Below are positions 8,801 to 16,747 of a DNA stretch of 47,837 bases, piece by piece. Position 1 is the stretch's first letter. Each line of letters opens with the position of its first letter. The stretch is from Dolichospermum circinale AWQC310F. GTDB lineage: Bacteria; Cyanobacteriota; Cyanobacteriia; Cyanobacteriales; Nostocaceae. The stretch is from the NCBI RefSeq assembly GCF_000426925.1, contig NZ_KE384668.1, positions 62,705-110,541 of the forward strand. The letters are read 5' to 3'. The position numbers were made by a program, and so were the translations under genes. Below the pieces are notes generated by a model. It saw only the letters and a list, made by a program, of their open reading frames with translations. It was not told the DNA's origin and made no database searches.

Positions 8801-9607
8801 CTAAGCTAGAGGATAACCTAAACTGATTGTACCTGGTTGGCAGCAAATTTCGGGTGTTATTGGTGCTTTTGGATCATCATTTGTCATTTTTAATCGGAGA
8901 TTACCCTCTTGAGTTACACCAACTACTGTACCTAAAAGATTATTGACATCAACCTGATCACCCATATTTGTGAGGACATCAAGATAGTGAGATAAGAGTA
9001 TACTTATTCCTTCTGCTTGTAAACACTCTATACCAGAATTAATTCCTAGTAAAACCTTTGAAGTTAGCATTTCTAGGTGATCTATTATCTGATAATTCTG
9101 GGAATTTTGCCATAATTTCAGATTAATTCCCGTGGACGGAACTTGATTTTCCCAGTTAATACCAACACCAATAACGGCTTGAGTGATTTGTCCTTGATTA
9201 ACTTTGGTTTCCGTCAAAATACCGCCTAATTTCCGACCATTTAATACTAAATCATTCGGCCATTTTATGCCAACCGGTAGACCGCATTTTCTTAATTGTG
9301 CTGTAATTCCCCAAGCACTGGCCAAGGTCAGTTGATAACTGCTGGTAGCTTCTAGTTTAGGATCTATTGCCATCGAAAGATAGAGACCACCAGCAGGAGA
9401 CTGCCATTGACGACCCCATTGGCCTCTCCCTGCGGTTTGTTGAGTAGCAATAACTACACAGCAGGGTTTCTCCCCCTGGTGAATGAGTTGCCATAGGGTT
9501 TGATTTGTGGAGGATAATGTGTTAAAAATATGTAGGGAGAATGGTAAGTCTTGATGCTTATATTCTGCTTTTAATCTATCTACCAGAAGTTGGCGATTAA
9601 ATTCCAC
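8801..9607 (-). CDS. birA: Biotin--[acetyl-CoA-carboxylase] ligase
   Basis: This 268-residue enzyme makes biotinyl-AMP and transfers biotin to the BCCP subunit of acetyl-CoA carboxylase. The catalytic core shows the GRGQWGRQWQSPAGGLYLS loop (about 60-78) and GIKWPNDLVLNGRKLGGIL (about 118-136). The small C-terminal domain ends GTISLGYPLA. It has no N-terminal winged helix, so it is the monofunctional class without repressor activity. It is divergent from pgeF across a 122-base promoter region and sits upstream of the M23 peptidase gene. Confidence 0.94.
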   Translation of the reverse strand: MEFNRQLLVDRLKAEYKHQDLPFSLHIFNTLSSTNQTLWQLIHQGEKPCCVVIATQQTAGRGQWGRQWQSPAGGLYLSMAIDPKLEATSSYQLTLASAWGITAQLRKCGLPVGIKWPNDLVLNGRKLGGILTETKVNQGQITQAVIGVGINWENQVPSTGINLKLWQNSQNYQIIDHLEMLTSKVLLGINSGIECLQAEGISILLSHYLDVLTNMGDQVDVNNLLGTVVGVTQEGNLRLKMTNDDPKAPITPEICCQPGTISLGYPLA

Positions 9608-9729
9608 TACATTCCCCCATAATTGATTTGAAGATTTTTTGGCTTTTGGGCAAATCTGTTTTTCTCGTTGTTCAAGTTAACATGGAATTGATTGAAAGTT
9701 ATTAATTTTCTGTTGAGGTTTGGTTAAAG

Positions 9730-10530
9730 ATGCACACTTGGCATTGGCACAATTGGCAAGGTCTACCCTACCTAACTTGTAATCTTCTAAAACCCTGGCC
9801 TCATGGTTTCTTTACCCAGCGGTTTTGGCCACGTCTACCTCATGAGCTAACTCAGGCGCTACAACCAGAAGCTTTAGTTTATCGCTTAAAACAGGTACAT
9901 GGTAATACTGTTTTGACTCCCCAGGAAGTTGATCATCATGTTAACATCAGTGATGATGATTTGGCTTTAGCAGATGGTTTAATTAGTCATCAACCTTTAC
10001 AAGCTGTCTGGGTGGCTTCTGCTGACTGTACACCTGTTTTGATTGGAGATGTCAAAACTGGACAAGTAGCGGCTTTACACGCTGGTTGGCGCGGTACTGC
10101 GGCGAAAATTGTCCCAGCGGCTATTAATAGAATGCAAGCCCATGGCAGTAATTTAGCAGATTTGCGTGTGGCTATGGGTCCGGCTATTGCGGGTGAAGTT
10201 TATCAAGTTGCGGTGGAAGTGGCCGCGAAAATCGGCAGTAGCATTATACCAGATAACGAACCAGAAAAAATTATTGCTGCTTTACATGATTTACCAAATT
10301 CTCCTTTACTCAGTGATACAGAACCAGGAAAAGTGCGTTTGGATGTGCGTCGGGTAAATGCTTTACAGTTGGAACACTTGGGAGTTAGTTTAGAACAAAT
10401 TGCGATCGCACCTTATTGTACTTTCCAAACTCCAGAATATTTCTTCTCCTATCGTCGAGAACAGCAAAAAAAGGTGCAATGGTCAGGAATTGTCAGTTTA
10501 GATGATATTACCCAACCGAATTATCACTAA
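9730..10530 (+). CDS. pgeF: PgeF/YfiH-type laccase-domain protein (purine nucleoside phosphorylase-like)
   Basis: This 266-residue protein covers the whole DUF152/laccase-domain family. The zinc-site residues are seen in KQVHGNTVL (His), ASADCTPVLIGD (Cys) and ALHAGWRGTAA (His). Family members act as purine nucleoside phosphorylases/adenosine deaminases; in E. coli the homologue corrects peptidoglycan precursors misloaded with L-Ser. A HIP1 site lies in the gene at 10402. It is followed after 90 bases by cp12, which has its own ribosome binding region, so co-transcription is uncertain. Confidence 0.9.
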   Translation: MHTWHWHNWQGLPYLTCNLLKPWPHGFFTQRFWPRLPHELTQALQPEALVYRLKQVHGNTVLTPQEVDHHVNISDDDLALADGLISHQPLQAVWVASADCTPVLIGDVKTGQVAALHAGWRGTAAKIVPAAINRMQAHGSNLADLRVAMGPAIAGEVYQVAVEVAAKIGSSIIPDNEPEKIIAALHDLPNSPLLSDTEPGKVRLDVRRVNALQLEHLGVSLEQIAIAPYCTFQTPEYFFSYRREQQKKVQWSGIVSLDDITQPNYH

Positions 10531-10620
10531 AAGTGTAAGAATGGTTATTCACAGCAAGAAAACTTGCCATTTTCAAAATTGTTCTATATTGGTATAAACA
10601 AAACATAACGGGAAAAAATC

Positions 10621-10860
10621 ATGACTAATACCCAAACTACTAGCGATATCCAAGAAAAAATCGAACAAGAAGTTGCAGAAGCTCGCGCTGTATGCGACAT
10701 TTCAGGTAGTAATTCCGCTGAGTGTGCTGCTGCTTGGGACGCAGTGGAAGAGCTTCAAGCCGCAGCATCTCACCAAAGCCAGGAGAAGCCTAAAAACTCT
10801 TTAGAAAAGTATTGCGATGCTAATCCAGACGCAGATGAGTGTCGTCTTTATGAAGACTAA
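10621..10860 (+). CDS. cp12: CP12, Calvin cycle redox switch protein
   Basis: This 79-residue, largely disordered protein clamps GAPDH and phosphoribulokinase into an inactive complex in the dark. All hallmarks are visible: N-terminal cysteine pair CDISGSNSAEC, core AWDAVEELQAAASH, C-terminal pair YCDANPDADEC and the ending RLYED that inserts into GAPDH. The length is that of standard CP12. A strong terminator hairpin follows at 10912, consistent with a short monocistronic mRNA. Confidence 0.97.
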   Translation: MTNTQTTSDIQEKIEQEVAEARAVCDISGSNSAECAAAWDAVEELQAAASHQSQEKPKNSLEKYCDANPDADECRLYED

Positions 10861-10911
10861 AACCAGTATTTGTACGTTTTTATGAGGTAATAATTTACCG
10901 GAGTGTTGAAG

Positions 10912-10935
10912 ACGGGGAATAAACCCCCCGTTTTT
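10912..10935 (+). terminator. Rho-independent terminator of cp12
   Basis: ACGGGG at 10912-10917 pairs with CCCCGT at 10926-10931, directly followed by TTTT. It starts 52 bases after the cp12 stop. Confidence 0.8.
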
Positions 10936-11143
10936 CACTTGGAAACAGGATACTAAAACTATAGCTGTAGCCAGGGGAATTAGAACATAATCAATCATGG
11001 AAACTTAGAAATAACAAGAATTTCAACGTTGCATGAGTGCATAAGTCCCTCTTGCCTTGTGCTATAACTTTTTCTGCCATGCTCAGGATGAGCTATGCTA
11101 TCAAATATTTAGTTACAAATTTTTCTAGTTTTCTATTGACTTT

Positions 11144-11734
11144 ATGACAGAAGTATGGTTTCGCCCCTATGTTTGGATGGACTATTGGCTAGAATTATTA
11201 TTTGTGCTGATTATTCCCATAATTCTCCTAATTTGGGTATTTGTGCAAAAATCTGAGGCCATGCAACGCTTATTAACGATTTACTGGCGTGTAGCTAGTC
11301 TATTGGCTATTAGCATTTATTTAATGATTGGTGGCTTTGGGGTCGGTTTTATATCTGCTTTAATGGCACGGATTTTCATCCCTATTGCGCTATGGTTTTG
11401 GCTGGATATCAATGATGAAATTGAGTATCATCCCCAAGGTCCATTAAAACTGGTTTTTACTTCTTGGCGTTGGGCAACAACGGTTTATTGTAGTTTAGGA
11501 GCGTTAGCACTTTTACCTTTTTTACGTTGTGCTTTTTCGGCTAATACGCTGAAAACTCCTTACTGTAGTGTTTGGTTGGAAGCACCATTAGTCTTTAAGG
11601 ACTATTTCCACCATAAGAGTACACCTGCTTTTCTCGGTTTTCTGGGTATAGTTACTTTAGGATTTTACATAGTTTATTTAAGTTATTTTGTCGCGTTCAA
11701 ACTCAGTAAGTATGGACGTTCGACTACACATTAA
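11144..11734 (+). CDS. DUF3177-type integral membrane protein
   Basis: This 196-residue protein has about five hydrophobic helices (roughly 17-35, 48-75, 77-92, 112-130 and 163-187) and starts TEVWFRPYVWMDYWLELLF. I recognise it as the cyanobacterial DUF3177 family; no function is known. It is first in a tight run: the next gene overlaps its 3' end by 23 bases at the preferred start, and cbiD follows 35 bases later. The three are probably one transcript. Confidence 0.7.
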   Translation: MTEVWFRPYVWMDYWLELLFVLIIPIILLIWVFVQKSEAMQRLLTIYWRVASLLAISIYLMIGGFGVGFISALMARIFIPIALWFWLDINDEIEYHPQGPLKLVFTSWRWATTVYCSLGALALLPFLRCAFSANTLKTPYCSVWLEAPLVFKDYFHHKSTPAFLGFLGIVTLGFYIVYLSYFVAFKLSKYGRSTTH

Positions 11735-12068
11735 TTGTGTCTCAGGGAAAGTCGCTCATTTGAAGATTATGAATAGTCCTATTAGTAAAAGACTGGAAAA
11801 ATACACAGTTAAAAGACCAAAGGAGGTGCTTATTGTCACTGTAGAAATTGACGGTGAAACTGATACAATTGCTGTTTTTAAAGGCTTTTCTAGTTCTTTA
11901 ATGCGTGCAACTGCTTTTGATCCTGATGTGCCGGTGTTATCTGAAGCTGCTAAAATTATCACTATTGATAGAATAGCAAGTCCCTATCATCCTGAGTCAC
12001 CCCGTTATCTGGAAAAGGATATTTCTTGGGAAAATATGCAGGTTTTATTGTCGGAAGTTGGTGTTTAG
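11712..12068 (+). CDS. Conserved small cyanobacterial-type protein, function unknown
   Basis: At the preferred ATG this encodes 118 residues beginning MDVRLHINCVSGKVAHLKI. An upstream in-frame ATG at 11688 would overlap the previous gene by 47 bases, and an internal ATG at 11769 (MNSPISKRLEKYTVKRP) is also possible. The body is a mixed alpha/beta domain (KEVLIVTVEIDGETDTIAVFK) with no motif I recognise, no membrane segment and no cysteine cluster. Its position between DUF3177 and cbiD suggests co-transcription only. Confidence 0.6.
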   Translation: MDVRLHINCVSGKVAHLKIMNSPISKRLEKYTVKRPKEVLIVTVEIDGETDTIAVFKGFSSSLMRATAFDPDVPVLSEAAKIITIDRIASPYHPESPRYLEKDISWENMQVLLSEVGV

Positions 12069-12103
12069 ATGATTCAGGGTTTTCTCAATTTTCAATTGTC
12101 ACT

Positions 12104-13219
12104 ATGTCCCGTTCTGGATACACTTTACCGGTTTTTGCTTGTGCTGCTGCTGTTGCGGCTTTACATTGGCTACGTTATCGTCAACATATAAATTCTGTCT
12201 CTATAGATTTGCTTGAACCTGCCCAAATGGGAGAAATACCCATTGAGCAAGTAGCAGGAATATCAGAAAATCAAGCTTTGGCTATGACTCGCAGTGATCC
12301 GGGTGATAATCTGGATTTAACTAAAAATACACCAATTTGGGCTGTGGTAGAATGGTACGAAGGAGATGGAGAATCAGTAATTATTCAGGGTGGAGAAGGT
12401 ATTGGGAAAAAACTCAATGATGATGGTAAAGCCGCAATTTATACTTATGCTCAACGGTTATTTCAGGAAAATTTACGGAAATTATTAACAGAGACGGAAA
12501 AAATCAAAGTTACAATTATTTTACCAGAAGGGCGATCGCTGGCCATCCGTACTTCTAACTCAGCTTTTGGTGTAGTAGAGGGATTGTCTTTACTGGGAAC
12601 AACGGGTATTTCTCAACCTTTAAGCACACCAGATCAATTAGCGGCTTTTCTGGCTAATCTGGAGGAAAAGGCTAGTAAATTTACAACTTTGGTATTTTGT
12701 ATTGGGGAAAATGGACTAGATTTAGCCCAGAGAATCGGTATAAATCCTGCACAGTTGGTAAAAACCGCCAATTGGTTGGGACCAATGTTAGTGGCTGCTG
12801 ATGTCTTGGGTGTCAAAGAAATTTTATTATTTGGTTATCATGGTAAATTGATGAAACTAGCGGGGGGAATTTTTCATACCCATCATCATTTGGCTGATGG
12901 TCGTCGGGAAATTTTAACCAGTCATTGTGCTATGCTCGGTTTAAATGCGACTGATATTCAAACCATTTTTCACAGTCCTACAGCCGAAGCAGCACTAAAA
13001 CACCTGAAAAACCTTGATATTAATACTGGTAGTAATTGGGTAAATCTAGTCTATAGTGCAATTGCTGAAATGATTGACAACCGTAGCCAGGAATATATCA
13101 ACAGCCACAATGAACAAGGTAAAACTAGTATAGCTTGTGGTTGCGTCTTGTTTGACCGCGATCGCCAAATTTTTGTAAAAAGTAAAACTGGTTGTATCTT
13201 ACTGGAAAAATTGTGCTAA
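12104..13219 (+). CDS. cbiD: Cobalt-precorrin-5B (C1)-methyltransferase
   Basis: This SAM-dependent enzyme of the early-cobalt (anaerobic-type) corrin ring pathway to cobalamin methylates C1. The family N-terminus SRSGYTLPVFACAAAVAAL fixes the start at ATG 12104 (372 residues), although the frame is open back to 12026. Later hallmarks are ITQ-like NTPIWAVVEWYEGDGESVIIQGGEGIGKK, VEGLSLLGTTGIS and LLFGYHGKLMKLAGGIFHTHH. Two HIP1 sites lie in the gene. No cobalamin riboswitch is seen upstream. It ends a three-gene run with the DUF3177 gene. Confidence 0.93.
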   Translation: MSRSGYTLPVFACAAAVAALHWLRYRQHINSVSIDLLEPAQMGEIPIEQVAGISENQALAMTRSDPGDNLDLTKNTPIWAVVEWYEGDGESVIIQGGEGIGKKLNDDGKAAIYTYAQRLFQENLRKLLTETEKIKVTIILPEGRSLAIRTSNSAFGVVEGLSLLGTTGISQPLSTPDQLAAFLANLEEKASKFTTLVFCIGENGLDLAQRIGINPAQLVKTANWLGPMLVAADVLGVKEILLFGYHGKLMKLAGGIFHTHHHLADGRREILTSHCAMLGLNATDIQTIFHSPTAEAALKHLKNLDINTGSNWVNLVYSAIAEMIDNRSQEYINSHNEQGKTSIACGCVLFDRDRQIFVKSKTGCILLEKLC

Positions 13220-13638
13220 ACTAGCAAGAATTATCATCTTACCAATTTTAAGTAGGCAAATAGTCACTCCAGAATCATTAAACTCATCAATTAACTTATC
13301 CGTCTTTGCGGTTAATGATAATTGCAATTGACTACTCTAATCTGGCTGCTTGGTCTTAAATTGGTGTAAATAACTCAAATAAATATTTTTTTTAATACTA
13401 AATTTGAAATTTGAATTTGATTTCGATGATTAATTTAACAGTTAAGTAGGTTAGCGTGAAAAATTGTCGTTATGACAAGGGAACAGGGAGCAGGGAACAG
13501 GGAAGAGGTTTTGGGTAACTTTACTTTTCGTTACTTATGTCGGTTTTTTTCCGTTCACCTACTTATGACTATTAATCACAAAAATCATCAAAATCACAGA
13601 CTGTGACTTTTTATCCTTCACGACACACCTTGGCTACC
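13220..13638. other. Intergenic region before guaA, holding a repeat element
   Basis: There is no gene in these 419 bases. A 123-bp repeat element lies at 13443-13565, ending 73 bases before the preferred guaA start. The frame of guaA is open back to a GTG at 13603, so the real leader may be shorter than it looks. Confidence 0.6.
13443..13565. repeat. MITE-like element with TAAGTAGGT ends and a 4-unit heptamer core
   Basis: TAAGTAGGT at the left end is repeated in inverse as ACCTACTTA at 13557-13565. Inside are four heptamers (GGGAACA, GGGAGCA, GGGAACA, GGGAAGA) at 13479-13506. The flanks AAAAATTGTCGTTAT on the left and GGTTTTGGG.AACTTTACTT on the right recur at 39480-39740, where the core has grown to 29 heptamers. 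Confidence 0.8.
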
Positions 13639-15261
13639 ATGAATACAGCGGTGACTCTACCAACACTTGAAGTACCTCAAACACAGGAAAATTTTGGGGA
13701 CCTGAAACAGCAAATAATTGTAATTTTAGACTTTGGTTCTCAATATTCTGAGTTAATTGCGCGTCGTATCCGCGAAACTCAAGTATATTCCGAAGTTCTT
13801 TCCTACCGCACCACAGCGGAACAGTTACGTCAAATTAACCCCAAAGGTATTATTCTTTCTGGTGGACCTAGTTCTGTATATAGTGACTTTGCTCCCCATT
13901 GTGACTCAGAAATTTGGAAGTTGGGAATACCAGTTCTGGGAGTGTGCTATGGTATGCAATTGATGGTTAATCAATTGGGTGGGGAAGTTACCAAAGCCGA
14001 ACGAGGTGAATATGGTAAAGCATCTCTATATATAGATGATCCTACAGACTTATTAACTAATGTCGAAGAGGGTACAACTATGTGGATGAGTCATGGAGAT
14101 TCAGTTACAACCGTACCTCCAGGCTTTGAAATGCTTGCCCATACCCACAATACACCTTGTGCAGCGATCGCTCATCACGACAAAAAACTTTATGGCGTAC
14201 AGTTTCACCCCGAAGTCGTCCATTCTCAGGGTGGTTTAGCTTTAATTCGTAATTTTGTTTATCATATCTGTGAATGTGAACCTACTTGGACAACAGCGGC
14301 TTTTGTTGAGGAAGCTATTCAGGAAATTCGCGCCAAGGTAGGGGATAAACGGGTATTATTAGCATTGTCTGGTGGGGTAGATTCTTCTACTTTGGCCTTT
14401 CTTCTGTATAAAGCCATTGGTGAACAGTTAACCTGTGTATTTATTGACCAGGGTTTTATGCGGAAATTAGAGCCAGAAAGGTTAGTAAAGTTATTTAAAG
14501 AACAATTCCATATTCCTGTAGAATATGTCAATGCCCGTGAGCGATTTATCTCAGCTATCGCTGGAGTCACAGATCCAGAGGAGAAACGTCGGCGTATTGG
14601 ACATGAATTTATCAGTGTTTTTGAGGAAACATCCAAGAATCTTGGACACTTCGACTACTTGGCTCAAGGAACACTCTATCCAGACGTGATTGAATCTGCT
14701 GATACCAATGTTGACCCCAAAACTGGGGAACGGGTAGCAGTGAAAATTAAAAGTCATCACAATGTGGGTGGTTTACCAAAGGACTTGAGATTTAAACTGG
14801 TAGAACCGCTGCGGAAACTGTTTAAAGACGAAGTTCGTAAGGTTGGTCGTTCTATTGGTTTACCAGAAGAAATTGTCCAACGTCAACCTTTTCCAGGACC
14901 GGGTTTAGCAATTCGCATTTTAGGGGAGGTCACTGCTGAACGCTTAAATATTTTGCGAGATGCTGATTTAATTGTCCGTCAAGAAATTAATCAACGCGGC
15001 TTGTATAATCAGGTTTGGCAAGCTTTTGCAGTCCTTTTACCCATTCGCAGCGTTGGAGTTATGGGTGATAAACGTACCTATGCCCATCCTATTGTCTTAC
15101 GGATTGTTACCAGCGAGGATGGGATGACCGCAGACTGGGCGCGGATTCCTTATGACGTGCTAGAAGCAATTTCTAACCGCATTGTCAATGAAGTGAAAGG
15201 GGTTAATCGTGTGGTTTATGATATTACTTCTAAACCACCAGGAACTATTGAGTGGGAATAG
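13639..15261 (+). CDS. guaA: GMP synthase (glutamine-hydrolysing)
   Basis: This 540-residue cytosolic enzyme converts XMP to GMP with ATP and glutamine. The class I amidotransferase domain (about 20-215) has the nucleophile in GVCYGMQL and the His/Glu pair in QFHPEVVHS. The ATP pyrophosphatase domain starts about 238 with [14 protein letters not shown]. The C-terminal dimerisation domain ends [14 protein letters not shown]. The ATG at 13639 ([16 protein letters not shown]) is preferred; the GTG at 13603 would add 12 residues. Length and motifs are complete. A heptamer array abuts the stop codon. Confidence 0.97.
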   Translation: MNTAVTLPTLEVPQTQENFGDLKQQIIVILDFGSQYSELIARRIRETQVYSEVLSYRTTAEQLRQINPKGIILSGGPSSVYSDFAPHCDSEIWKLGIPVLGVCYGMQLMVNQLGGEVTKAERGEYGKASLYIDDPTDLLTNVEEGTTMWMSHGDSVTTVPPGFEMLAHTHNTPCAAIAHHDKKLYGVQFHPEVVHSQGGLALIRNFVYHICECEPTWTTAAFVEEAIQEIRAKVGDKRVLLALSGGVDSSTLAFLLYKAIGEQLTCVFIDQGFMRKLEPERLVKLFKEQFHIPVEYVNARERFISAIAGVTDPEEKRRRIGHEFISVFEETSKNLGHFDYLAQGTLYPDVIESADTNVDPKTGERVAVKIKSHHNVGGLPKDLRFKLVEPLRKLFKDEVRKVGRSIGLPEEIVQRQPFPGPGLAIRILGEVTAERLNILRDADLIVRQEINQRGLYNQVWQAFAVLLPIRSVGVMGDKRTYAHPIVLRIVTSEDGMTADWARIPYDVLEAISNRIVNEVKGVNRVVYDITSKPPGTIEWE

Positions 15262-15295
15262 GTAATTGGTAATAGGTGATAGGTAATTGGTAATT
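15261..15295 (+). repeat. Five-unit heptamer array (GGTAATT) directly after guaA
   Basis: Five consecutive heptamers GGTAATT, GGTAATA, GGTGATA, GGTAATT, GGTAATT begin at the last base of the guaA stop codon. GGTAATT is a cyclic permutation of the reverse complement of ACCAATT, the unit of the 13-unit array at 39747-39837. Confidence 0.85.
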
Positions 15296-15367
15296 AATAG
15301 CTATTAGTTGCCTTTTACCTATCATTATCGCTAAAATTAAGAATTATGACGTTTTGTTGAGAATATT

Positions 15368-15628
15368 ATGACTGCAATAGTAGAAATTTATACTTGGTCA
15401 ACCTGCCCCTTTTGTCTCCGTGCTAAAAGTCTACTGAACAAAAAAGGTGTTAATTTTACTGAATATAGTATTGACGGAGATGAGGAAGCAAGAGCAAAAA
15501 TGGCACAGCGAGCCAATGGTAGACGTTCTCTACCCCAAATTTTTATTAATGATAATCACATAGGTGGTTGTGACGATATACACGCTTTAGAACGTCAAGG
15601 TAAATTAGATGAGATGTTAGCATCTTAA
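15368..15628 (+). CDS. grxC: Glutaredoxin 3 type dithiol glutaredoxin
   Basis: This 86-residue thioredoxin-fold protein reduces disulfides and mixed disulfides with glutathione. The active site is CPFC (residues 13-16, in TWSTCPFCLRAKSLL), followed by the cis-Pro/GSH-binding RSLPQIFIND and the conserved GGCDDI. It lies just upstream of gshB on the same strand (141 bases), so glutaredoxin and the last enzyme of glutathione synthesis are probably co-expressed. A hairpin-forming repeat in the gap may tune this. Confidence 0.96.
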   Translation: MTAIVEIYTWSTCPFCLRAKSLLNKKGVNFTEYSIDGDEEARAKMAQRANGRRSLPQIFINDNHIGGCDDIHALERQGKLDEMLAS

Positions 15629-15652
15629 TTAAGATTAAAAGATTATGTATCA

Positions 15653-15721
15653 TATCCCCAACTTCCTACTCTCATTTTTCTTGCTCTGAGATACATAAAT
15701 GAATTTGAGAAGTCGGGGATC
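15653..15721. repeat. Hairpin element between grxC and gshB
   Basis: ATCCCCAACTTC at 15654-15665 pairs with GAAGTCGGGGAT at 15709-15720 (11 of 12), with a weaker nested CTCATTT/AAATGAA pairing inside. The ends match the common Nostocales repeat motif GATCCCCGACTTC and also the outer ends of the element at 20033-20201. It might attenuate read-through from grxC into gshB. Confidence 0.7.
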
Positions 15722-15769
15722 TTGAATATTCTTTGATGTTAAAATTCATGGATAACAGAGGTATAAAGG

Positions 15770-16747
15770 GTGAAACTGGCTTTTATTATTGATCCTATAC
15801 ATAAACTTGATCCATGTCATGATACCAGTGTGGCACTGATGGAAGCTGGGCAAATTTTGGGACATGAAATATGGATAACTCAAGCAAATTTACTGAGTGT
15901 CATTGATGGTCAAGCTTGGGCTGTATCGCAACAAGTAGAGCTTGTTCCTGTAAATTTAGTGGAGGGACGTTGGTTAGCGGTTGATAATTGGTTTAAATTA
16001 AGCCCTAGTGTTTTTATTCCTTTAGAAGAAATGGATGGCGTATTTATGCGTACAGATCCACCAATAAATGACGCTTATCTTCATGCTACCTATATTTTGG
16101 ATTATATTGACCAAAATAAAACTCTAGTCATTAATAACCCCGCTGGTATTCGTAGTGCGAATGAAAAAATGTACGCACTTCAGTTTCGGGAATGTGTTCC
16201 CGAAACCATTGTTAGTGCTGATAAACAGGTGATCCGCGAGTTTGTGGTAGCCAAAGCAGCGACAATTCTCAAACCACTGGGAAATAAAGCTGGAGAAGGA
16301 ATTTTATTTTTACAAGCAAGCGATCGCAATTTTAATTCTATTGTTGAACTTAGCACAGTTCATGGTCAAATTCCCGTCATGGTACAAAATTATTTACCTC
16401 AAGCGAAGGAGGGAGATAAACGGATTATCTTACTCAATGGTCTAGCTATAGGTGCGCTTAATCGTATTGCTAGTGGTAGTGATTTTCGCAATAATATGGC
16501 AACAGGTGGTACTGTCGCAAAAACTAATATCACCCCAAGAGAAGAGGAAATTTGCACTCATTTAGCCGCAAAACTCCGTCAAGATGGGTTAATTTTCGTT
16601 GGTATTGATGTCATTGGTGGCTACCTTACGGAAGTTAATGTGACAAGTCCTACCGGAGTTCGGGAAATTGATCGACTTAATGGTACTAATCTTGGTTATC
16701 AAGTAATTCAATGGGTAGAAGCGAATATTCATTTGAGGGGAAAATGA
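15770..16747 (+). CDS. gshB: Glutathione synthase
   Basis: This 325-residue ATP-grasp enzyme adds glycine to gamma-glutamylcysteine. It begins KLAFIIDPIHKLDPCHDTS, the typical prokaryotic GshB start. The ATP-grasp core follows with TILKPLGNKAGEGIL, VMVQNYLPQAKEGDKR and the metal-binding FVGIDVIGGYLTEVNVTSP. The start codon is GTG with AGAGG about 10 bases upstream; an ATG at 15748 is out of frame. Its last 19 bases overlap the end of the restriction-modification gene on the other strand. Confidence 0.96.
   Translation: MKLAFIIDPIHKLDPCHDTSVALMEAGQILGHEIWITQANLLSVIDGQAWAVSQQVELVPVNLVEGRWLAVDNWFKLSPSVFIPLEEMDGVFMRTDPPINDAYLHATYILDYIDQNKTLVINNPAGIRSANEKMYALQFRECVPETIVSADKQVIREFVVAKAATILKPLGNKAGEGILFLQASDRNFNSIVELSTVHGQIPVMVQNYLPQAKEGDKRIILLNGLAIGALNRIASGSDFRNNMATGGTVAKTNITPREEEICTHLAAKLRQDGLIFVGIDVIGGYLTEVNVTSPTGVREIDRLNGTNLGYQVIQWVEANIHLRGK

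Noticed and set aside
10801-10998. Minus-strand 65-codon frame over the cp12 end.
   Set aside because: Covers the CP12 C-terminal coding sequence and its terminator.
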